DNA from: Methylococcales bacterium
Lineage (GTDB): Bacteria; Pseudomonadota; Gammaproteobacteria; JABHGC01
NCBI GenBank assembly: GCA_018671575.1
Contig: JABHHM010000281.1
Coordinates: 1-35,989, forward strand
Length of the DNA stretch: 35,989 bases
Direction of reading: 5' to 3'
Part shown: positions 1-8,400 of the stretch, piece by piece
Numbering within the stretch: the stretch's first letter is position 1
Layout: each line of letters begins with the position of its first letter
The notes under the pieces: generated by a model
Databases searched by the model: none
What the model was told of the DNA's origin: nothing
What the model saw: the letters and a program-made list of their open reading frames with translations, nothing else
Position numbers and translations under genes: made by a program

Positions 1-403
1 AGGTGCTTGTTTTCGGACAGCCTCCTAGTAATAACTGACGTAATTCCCTTGCTTTGTCATTGCTTTGTTTTTCGTGTTCGACTAACCGATTGTCCAGTGT
101 TTTAATTCGTTTTTCAAGATCATCAGTGTTTTCTTGAAGGTCTTTTATGCGAATTTTTTGTTCGCTATCCAAACGTTGATTCAAAGATTCGAATTCAGAT
201 TTGACAAATTTCTCTAAAGAGTCTGTCCGCATTGCAGAATCATCGCTTAATTTTTTCAATTCTTTTGTGAGTGTGTCCTGTAATTGAGAGAATTTATGTT
301 CAAAATCTTTTATTTGGTTGCCAAATAAAATATCACGAATTTTATCAACATTGTTAATGTCGTCTGGTGTATGACTGGTTGCTGTTTTTTGTTTGTCATT
401 CAT
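1..403 (-). CDS. Hypothetical coiled-coil protein, 3' end outside window
   Basis: Read on the minus strand, an open frame runs from an ATG at 403 to the window edge with no stop, giving about 134 residues of a longer protein. A good ribosome site (AGGAA, about 7 bases upstream) precedes the ATG. The N-terminus reads MNDKQKTATSHTPDDINNVD, followed by IRDILFGNQIKDFEHKFSQL. From about residue 28 it is heptad-like and rich in E, K, L, Q and D, so a long coiled coil is likely. There is no signal peptide or membrane segment. The IRDxLFGxQ start followed by charged heptads resembles small uncharacterised coiled-coil proteins I associate with sulfur bacteria and cyanobacteria, but I cannot name a function. 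It is divergent from pfaD, with a 232-base shared upstream region, so it need not be related to lipid synthesis. Confidence 0.7.
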   Translation of the reverse strand, partial: MNDKQKTATSHTPDDINNVDKIRDILFGNQIKDFEHKFSQLQDTLTKELKKLSDDSAMRTDSLEKFVKSEFESLNQRLDSEQKIRIKDLQENTDDLEKRIKTLDNRLVEHEKQSNDKARELRQLLLGGCPKTST

Positions 404-635
404 AATTATTTCCTAAGTCCAAACAATGTTAGAAATTCACAAGCATTTTTCAGAGTGTGATGCTTCTTCGTAATTAAATCGCATATATAACATAGTGGCA
501 AAGGAATTGCGTTTCGACAAGTAATTTTTATGTGGTAATTCACTCGCAATTTATATTTATTGTATTATTATCAATGATAATTCTAGAAGTGCCATTTTTT
601 TTATGAAATTTTAGGTTAAAGGTAACTATTCAAAT
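404..635. promoter_or_regulatory. Divergent promoter region upstream of pfaD
   Basis: This AT-rich non-coding stretch separates the divergent coiled-coil gene from pfaD and must carry promoters for both. No clean sigma-70 pair stands out; a weak candidate is TCGACA near 515-520 followed by the AT-rich TGTGGTAATT. A 15-base perfect palindrome at 567-581 is the only clear operator-like structure. An AAAGGT-type ribosome site lies about 10 bases before the pfaD ATG. Confidence 0.5.
567..581. promoter_or_regulatory. 15-base palindrome, possible operator of the pfa operon
   Basis: ATTATCA-A-TGATAAT is a perfect 7-1-7 inverted repeat ending 54 bases before the pfaD start codon. It has the size of a dimeric regulator site. 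The half-site order is reversed relative to the Fur 7-1-7 consensus (TGATAAT first), so I do not call it a Fur box. In AT-rich DNA a 15-base palindrome can also arise by chance. Confidence 0.35.
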
Positions 636-2243
636 ATGTCTCAAGGTTTAACAAATATTGGTGGTTGGTCTCCTACAGAGTCTCATCCAGCATTTAATGC
701 AACAGAATTGGTCAGTGCAATACAAAGAGTTAGAGAGCCAATTCATATTGTCCAAAATGGTCAAGGTTTTTTAGGTCTGGGGTTGCAAGGCAATCTGTCT
801 ACGACAGTGGGTGACTATTCACTGCTTGCCAGTTTACCTGCACTTTATCCTGAATGGCTAGGTGATCGTGCATTTTTAGAAGCTCATGGAACTCGTTTTC
901 CTTATGTGGCTGGAGAAATGGCGAGAGGTATTGCCAGCACCCAAATGGTGATCGCTATGGGAAAGGCCAATATGATGGCTTTTTATGGCACAGCTGGATT
1001 ATCTTTGGATGTCATTGATGCAGGAATTACTGAAATTGAGAGTCATTTGGGAACAAATTGTACGTTTTGGGGAACCAACCTGATTCATGATATGAATGAT
1101 CCTGAAATAGAAGGGGCCGTGGTCAATTTATTTTTGAAGCGTAATGTGACCAGAGTCTCTGCGTCAGCGTTCATGTCTTTGACTCCTCATGTCGTTCGTT
1201 ATGCTTGTCATGGTTTACATCAGTCGGCTGATGGTCAGATTCAACGTAAAAATTATCTGTTTGCAAAAATTTCACGACCAGAAGTTGCCACTCATTTTAT
1301 GTCACCTCCACCTAAAAATATGTTGGATGATTTGGTTAATAACGGGCAGTTAACTCGTCAAGAAGCTGATCTGGCTTTACAGATGCCTCTCAGTGATGAT
1401 GTCACTGTTGAATCAGACTCAGGTGGACATACCGATAATCGACCTTTGTTAAGTTTATTTCCAACCATCAGAGAATTAAGAGATAAGCTAACCGCGCAAT
1501 ATAACTATTCACACAATATTCGTTTGGGGGCTGCGGGTGGTTTGGGTACTCCAGATGCTGTTGCTTCTGCCTTTGCTTTAGGTGCTTCTTATGTTTTAGT
1601 GGCATCAGTCAATCAGGCGGCTGTTGAATCTGGTTTGTCCGAAGATGGTCGCAATATGCTGATGAAAATAGAAATGGCAGATGTGGCAATGGCACCTTGT
1701 GCAGATATGTTTGAACTGGGCGTTAAAGTTCAGGTCATCAAACGTGGCAGCATGTTTGCCAATCGTGCATCACAGCTTTATGAGGTTTATAACTCTTGTA
1801 AAGGACTGGATGATATTCCTCCTGCCAAAAAAGCCATGCTTGAAAAGCAATTGTTTAAATCAACACTGGAAGCTACTTGGGAAAATACCCGAGCGTTTTT
1901 TATGCAACACAGCCCAAAAGAGGTTGAGCGTGCAGAAAAAGACCCGAAGCATCTAATGGCTTTGGTTTTTAGATGGTATCTTGGAAAATCCAGTCATTGG
2001 CCAATTTCTGGAGAATCAGAACGTCGTTTAGACTATCAAATATGGTGTGGTCCAGCGATGGGTGCATTTAATACTTGGGTGGCAGGGTCATTTCTGGAAG
2101 CACCTGAAAATAGAACGGTTGTTCAAATTGCAAAAAACTTGCTTGAAGGCGCAGCCATTGTAACACGGGCTCAACAATTAAGAAGTTATGGTTTACCTGT
2201 TCCAGCATCAGCATTTCATTTTACACCCAGAGTGCTGAATTAA
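636..2243 (+). CDS. pfaD: PUFA synthase enoyl reductase subunit PfaD (Pfa1-type)
   Basis: This 535-residue protein matches the usual length of PfaD, the FMN-dependent enoyl reductase that acts in trans on chains carried by the PUFA synthase. It reduces enoyl-ACP intermediates in the cytoplasm. The family is a TIM barrel related to nitronate monooxygenase/FabK. Visible family features are the N-terminal region leading into IVQNGQGFLGLG, the VESDSGGHTDNRP loop (about residues 260-272), and the glycine-rich flavin phosphate loop GAAGGLGTPDA starting at about G298, followed by ALGASYVLVASVNQA. The C-terminal third (WYLGKSSHWPISGE, then RRLDYQIWCGPAMGAFN) is also typical of PfaD. The ATG at 636 is chosen because it follows an AAAGGT site. 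Here the gene comes first in the locus, whereas in Shewanella-type clusters pfaD comes last. A 213-base gap separates it from pfaA. The assignment is secure; the fatty acid product cannot be told. Confidence 0.95.
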   Translation: MSQGLTNIGGWSPTESHPAFNATELVSAIQRVREPIHIVQNGQGFLGLGLQGNLSTTVGDYSLLASLPALYPEWLGDRAFLEAHGTRFPYVAGEMARGIASTQMVIAMGKANMMAFYGTAGLSLDVIDAGITEIESHLGTNCTFWGTNLIHDMNDPEIEGAVVNLFLKRNVTRVSASAFMSLTPHVVRYACHGLHQSADGQIQRKNYLFAKISRPEVATHFMSPPPKNMLDDLVNNGQLTRQEADLALQMPLSDDVTVESDSGGHTDNRPLLSLFPTIRELRDKLTAQYNYSHNIRLGAAGGLGTPDAVASAFALGASYVLVASVNQAAVESGLSEDGRNMLMKIEMADVAMAPCADMFELGVKVQVIKRGSMFANRASQLYEVYNSCKGLDDIPPAKKAMLEKQLFKSTLEATWENTRAFFMQHSPKEVERAEKDPKHLMALVFRWYLGKSSHWPISGESERRLDYQIWCGPAMGAFNTWVAGSFLEAPENRTVVQIAKNLLEGAAIVTRAQQLRSYGLPVPASAFHFTPRVLN

Positions 2244-2456
2244 TTAAAACTATCTTTAGTAGCTATCAAATTTCTGAATAATGACTGTTTATGAGTCATT
2301 TAATGCAGTTGATACTAAATTAGCTAGTCATAATATACGTGTTTAATATAAAATAATGCCATTAAAAATTCATTAAATTATTCATTAAATTAAGTGTTAC
2401 AGGTTTTTTAGATTCATCTTTGGATACGAATCTGTAGATAAAATAAGGCGATAGAT
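2244..2456. promoter_or_regulatory. pfaD-pfaA intergenic region with hairpin
   Basis: This 213-base AT-rich gap has no open frame worth calling. Near its end, at 2410-2433, a hairpin can form: AGATTC plus ATC pair with GAT plus GAATCT around a TTTG loop, with a two-base AC bulge. The pfaA ribosome site (AAGGCG, about 8 bases before ATG 2457) begins shortly after the hairpin. The gap could hold a second promoter or a control element for the two giant synthase genes. No T-run follows the hairpin, so it is not a typical terminator. Confidence 0.4.
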
Positions 2457-5400
2457 ATGTCAAAAAAAATAAAATCTTCAGCTCAACAACCGATTGCAGT
2501 CGTTGGAGTGAGTGCTCTTTATCCAGGGTCATCTGCCGTTGATGGATTCTGGAAAAATATCATCAATGCAGAAGATCAGATCAGAGAAGTGCCACCAACG
2601 CATTGGTTGATTGAAGATTATTATGATCCCGATCCAACAGCCCCTGACAAAACTTACTGTAAAACAGGGGCGTTTCTTGATCCCGTTCCATTTAACCCAA
2701 TGGAATTTGGTATGCCGCCCAATGCCATGCCAAGTACGGATACTGCTCAACTGTTGGCATTGATTGTTGCTAAAAAAGTATTGGATGATGCATCAAACGG
2801 ACAATTTAAAGATTTAAATAAAGATAATATCAGTGTTATTTTAGGTGTTGCATCAGGTACTGAATTATTAAGTAATCTGGTCAGTCGTTTACAACGTCCT
2901 GTTTGGGTTAAAGCGTTACGAGAAACAGGTTTGCCTGAAAGCCAGGTGCAAGAAGCTTGTAATCGAATTTCAGATTCTTATGTGCCTTGGCAGGAAAGTT
3001 CATTTCCTGGTTTATTAGGTAATGTGGTTGCTGGTCGTATTGCCAATCGTTTTGATTTAGGCGGCACTAACTGTGTAACAGATGCTGCTTGCGCGAGTTC
3101 TTTGTCAGCAATGTCTATGGGAATCAGTGAGTTGTATCTTGGTCAATCGGATATGGTTATCACTGGCGGTGCTGATGCCTTAAATGAAATTTTAATGTAC
3201 ATGTGTTTCAGTAAAACACCTGCTTTTTCACCCACAGGTGATTGCCGTCCTTTTTCAGATAAAGGAGATGGTACAATTATCGGTGAAGGTATCGGTATGA
3301 TGGCATTACGTCGTCTGGAAGATGCAGAACGTGATGGTAATAAAATTTATGCAGTGATCAGTGGTTATGGAACATCTTCTGATGGTTCTGGAACCAGTGT
3401 TTATGCTCCAAAACCTGAAGGGCAAGCAAAAGCTCTAAGAAGAGCTTATAATGAAGCGGGTTATAGCCCATCAACTGTTGAATTGTTAGAAGCTCATGGC
3501 ACGGGAACTAAAGCAGGTGATAAGGCTGAATTTAATGGTGTGAATTCGGTGTTTTCTGAGAGCAGTCCTGATACTAAGCAGTGGTGTGCCATCGGTTCAG
3601 TAAAGTCTCAAATTGGTCATACCAAAGCTTCTGCTGGAATTGCTGGAATGATCAAGGCAGTGCTATCATTAAATAATAAAATATTACCACCAACTCTCAA
3701 AGTTGATAAACCAAATCCAGCTTTAAATATTGAGGAAAGTGCATTTTATATTAATACCAAAACCCGCCCTTGGATACGTGCCAGCGATCATCCAAGACGA
3801 GCATCCGTTAGTTCGTTTGGTTTTGGTGGCAGTAATTTTCACATGGCTTTGGAAGAATACAAAGGCGACTCAAAGCTAGCGACACGATTCAGGGCATTAT
3901 CCAGCGAAATGTTGTTAATGAGTGCCGATAACTCAGGTCATTTATTGAGTGATATTAAAAAACTTCAGGAAGAACTTAAAACAGAAAGTAATCTGATTAC
4001 TCTGGCTCATCAAAGTCAGCAAGATTTTAATGAAAAACAAGCGGTCAGATTAGCGATTATTGCAACGAATGATGCAGATTTAGCTGATAAATTAGGCAAA
4101 GCATCCGATAAAATTACCAAAGATGGAAAAGCTTCATTCAGTGTGCCTTCAAAAATGCATTACAGTGTTGATAAAGCGACAGATGGTAAAGTAGCGTTTA
4201 TCTTTCCAGGTCAAGGTAGTCAGTATGTTGATATGGGGGCTGAGCTGGCAATGGCATTTGGTTCTGCCAGATCAGTTTGGGATGACCAGGCCTCTAATAC
4301 AGACGAAACACCATTACATCAAATTGTTTTTCCTCAACCTGTTTTTAGCAAAGAAGATGAAGCGGCTCAAACAGCGACTTTAACAGAAATGGCATGGGCT
4401 CAGCCCAGTATTGCGGCAGTGAGTTTGTCTCAAATGGCCGTGTTAAATCAGCTGGGTTTGAAACCTGATTGTGTCTGTGGTCATAGTTTTGGTGAAGTCA
4501 CTGCTTTACACAGTGCAGGTGTATTTACTGAAAAAGATACCATTGAAGTGGCTCGAAAACGTGGTCAATTAATGACTCAAGCGGCGGCTGATACCAGTGG
4601 TGCGATGAGTGCTGTTTCCACTGACCGTGATACTTTAGAAAAGTTATTGACAGAATGGAATGTGGGTGTGGTGATTGCTAATCACAACAGTCCGTCACAA
4701 ATTGTTATTTCAGGTGAAACCAGTGCCATTGAGGAAGCTGAAAAACGTCTGAAAGAACAAAAGATCAGAGCCAAGAGATTGCCTGTTGCTTCTGCTTTTC
4801 ATTCGCATATTGTCAGTTCCAGTAGTAAACCATTTCATGAATTTTTAAATGGTTTGAAAACAAAATTACCAACCATTCCTGTTTATGCTAATACCACGGC
4901 TAAACCTTATGCGAAGAAAACAGCTACGATTAAAGAACAATTAGCCAATCAACTGGCTAATCAGGTGCGTTTTGTAGAACAGATTGATGCAATGTATGCC
5001 GAAGGTGTGCGCTATTTTGTTGAAGTGGGTCCTGGTAATGTACTGACTGGTTTGGTGAAAAAATGTTTAGAAGGTAGAGATCACACAGCGATCAATTTGG
5101 ATCGTAAAGGTCAAAGCGATGTCACCATGTTATGGAATGGTTTGGCTCAATTGGCTGTGAATGGTTTTGAAATGAATTACGCTTCGTTATGGCAAGATTA
5201 TCAACTTGAAGCCACTGCTCGTGAAAAAGTCAGTCCTCATGCCATGTATATTCAAGGTTCAAACTACAAAAAACCTTATCCACCGATTGAGGGCAGTGCG
5301 GCAATTCCTAAACCTAACCCAGAAAAACCAAAAGAAATACCTGTGGTCGCTAAACCAGCTGTGGCAGTAAGTACAGCAACACCTGTTAAAAAACAATCCG

Positions 5401-8400
5401 TTCAACAGCCTGTTGTTAGTACGCCACCAATGAATCAAACAACGTCACAGCCAGTTCAAGTTGCTAAGCCTGTGGTCAATAAACCCGTGATGCAACCCGT
5501 ACAACAAGTCTCATCGACGCAAAATACTAATGTTGACGGTATGTCATCATTCATGGCATTTCAAAAGCATACTGCTGATGCACATAATGTCTTTCAAACC
5601 ACCATGGCAGAAAGTCATCAAGCATTTTTAAATATGGCAGAAAGTGCATTGGCAGGTTTGTCTGGCGGTGTTCAACCAACAATGCCTGTACACCAACCCA
5701 TGGCGGCAACTCAAGTCACTCAATCTCAGCCCGTTGTATCAACGCCTGCGGTAGCTCAACCTCCTGTTGTGACGGAAACGCCTGCTCCAACTGTTAAGGT
5801 TGAAGCAACTCCTGTGGTTGCTAAAGTTACTCCTGCTCCTGTCGTTGAAAAGCCTGTTGTCGCTCCTGTGGTGGCGACACCTGCTATTGATATGAGAGCA
5901 ATTTTACTGGAAGTTGTGTCAGAAAAAACAGGCTACCCAGAAGAAATGCTGGATTTAGAAATGGAATTAGAATCAGGCTTAGGGATTGATTCAATAAAAC
6001 GAGTTGAAATATTATCTGCTTTTCAAGAAAAAGCACCTGGTTTGCCAGAGGTAGAACCAACTGATTTGGCTAATTTGAATACGTTGGGTGAAATTGTTGA
6101 TTTCATGCAAAGTAAAATGCCTGCGGGTTCAGCTTCAGCAACGGTTTCAATAGCCCCTGTTGCAACTGCTCCAGCCATTGATTTTAATAAGTTATTATTG
6201 GAAGTCGTGTCAGAAAAGACTGGCTATCCAGAAGAGATGTTAGATTTGGACATGGAATTAGAGTCAGGATTGGGTATTGATTCTATCAAGCGGGTTGAAA
6301 TTTTATCGGCTTTTCAGGAAAGAGCCCCTGGAATGCCAGATATTGAACCTACCGATTTAGCGACTTTGAATACGTTGGGTGAGATTGTTAGCTTTATGGA
6401 GTCAAAAGCTCCTGCTACAAGTCAAGCACCTGTCGTTACAGCAAACGTAGCTCCCAGTGTTGATCTGCAAAAAATCTTATTAGACGTTGTTGCCGAAAAA
6501 ACAGGTTATCCAACCGAAATGTTAGATTTGGAGATGGAATTAGAGTCAGGTTTGGGTATTGACTCCATCAAACGAGTTGAAATTCTATCTGCATTTCAGG
6601 AACAAGCACCAGGAATTCCAGAAATAGAACCCAATGATTTGGCGGTATTGAATACATTGGGTGAAATTGTCAACTTTATGCAAGCAAAAATGCCAGCAGG
6701 TTCTGCTCCAGTGAGTACGGTCACAACGACATCGAGTGCTACCCCAAGTGTCGATTTGAATGGTATTTTACTGAAAGTGGTTGCAGAGAAAACAGGTTAT
6801 CCAGAAGACATGATCGAAATGGATATGGAATTGGAGGCAGGTCTAGGTATTGATTCAATCAAACGAGTAGAAATTCTATCTGCATTTCAGGAACAAGCAC
6901 CAGGTTTACCAGAAATAGAACCCAATGATTTGGCTGTACTGAATACATTGGGTGAAATTGTCAGCTTTATGCAAGCAAAAATGCCAGCAAGCTCAGCTCC
7001 AGTGACCTCAACAGCTACGCCAAGTATTGACTTAAACGGACTATTACTTGAAGTTGTTGCTGAAAAAACAGGTTATCCTGTTGATATGATTGAAATGGAT
7101 ATGGAACTTGAAGCAGGTTTGGGTATAGATTCAATTAAACGAGTTGAAATATTGTCAGCCTTTCAAGAGAAAGCACCAGGTTTGCCAGAAATAGAACCGA
7201 CTGATTTAGCAACATTAAATACGTTGGGTGAAATAGTGGGTTACATGCAAAGCAAAATGCCATCGGCATCAGCAACAACTGCTCCAGTAGCTCAAAATTC
7301 AGCTCCCTCTGTAAATTTAGAAGCTATTTTATTTGAAGTGGTGGCGGATAAAACAGGTTATCCGACAGAAATGTTGGAAATGGACATGGAATTAGAAGGT
7401 GGGCTGGGTATTGATTCTATCAAACGAGTCGAGATTTTATCTGCATTCCAGGAACAAGCACCAGGATTACCAGAAATTGATCCTTCAGATTTGGCAAAAT
7501 TAAATACTTTGGGTGAAATTGTTGATTATATGGGACAAAAATCTGGCAGTGAAGTCACTACGCAGACTGCTCAAACTGTCTCAAGTGAGCCCGCTACCCA
7601 AGGAGTTGGACGCTATATTCTAAATGTGGTTGATTCTCCTGCAACTGGGTTACGGATGGCAGGTTTAACCAACGCCTCTAATATTGCAGTGACCAATGAT
7701 GGTCAAGGTATCGCTCAGCAATTGGTTGATAAATTACAAACACAAGGTTTAAAAGCCAGTCTGGTTGATAGTCTTTCCGCTGATGCCGATGTGGTTATTT
7801 ACATGGGCGGCTTAATCTCTGATGTCAATGCTGAATCAGCTTTGTCAATTAATCAAGGAGCATTTGAAGCCGCTAAAACAGTGGCTGCCAAATTTACTGA
7901 ATCAGGCGGAACATTTATTACAGTCCAAGACAGTGGTGGCCGTTTTTCTGTCAACAATGTTTCAGTCGATAGGGCATGGGCAGCGGGTTTAACGGGATTG
8001 GTTAAAACAGCCGCTCTTGAATGGCCTAAAGCAACATTAAAAGCAATTGATATTGAGTCTGCTGGTCGAAACAGTGATGTAATTGCACAAGCCTTAATGA
8101 ATGAGTTGATGGAAGGTGGCCCTGAAATTGAGGTGGGTTTATCAGCCAGTGGTAATCGCATTACTTTGGTGAGTGAGCAAGCACTGTTAGATGGGGCTGG
8201 AGAGGCAATATTGAATGCCGATTCTGTGTTAGTAGTGTCGGGTGGCGCTAGAGGTGTAACAGCCGCAACACTCAAAGGTTTGGCAAAAGCCTATCAACCT
8301 AAAATGGTTTTGCTTGGACGAACTCCATTAGAAGATGAACCTGATTATTGTGTCAATCAGCTGGACGAAGCTTCTCTAAAACGTGCATTACTTACCGCCG

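Noticed and set aside
567-581. Possible Fur box upstream of pfaD
   Set aside because: The half-site order is ATTATCA then TGATAAT, the reverse of the Fur 7-1-7 consensus, and the context is not iron-related; kept only as a generic palindrome.
5880-7545. Regularly spaced direct repeats of about 285 bases that could suggest a repeat array
   Set aside because: They are in-frame coding repeats for six acyl carrier proteins, each with the LGIDSIKR motif; not a CRISPR or non-coding array.
7853-8275. 140-codon open frame on the minus strand inside pfaA
   Set aside because: It lies opposite the well-conserved ketoreductase region, has no ribosome site, and its composition is that of an antisense shadow.
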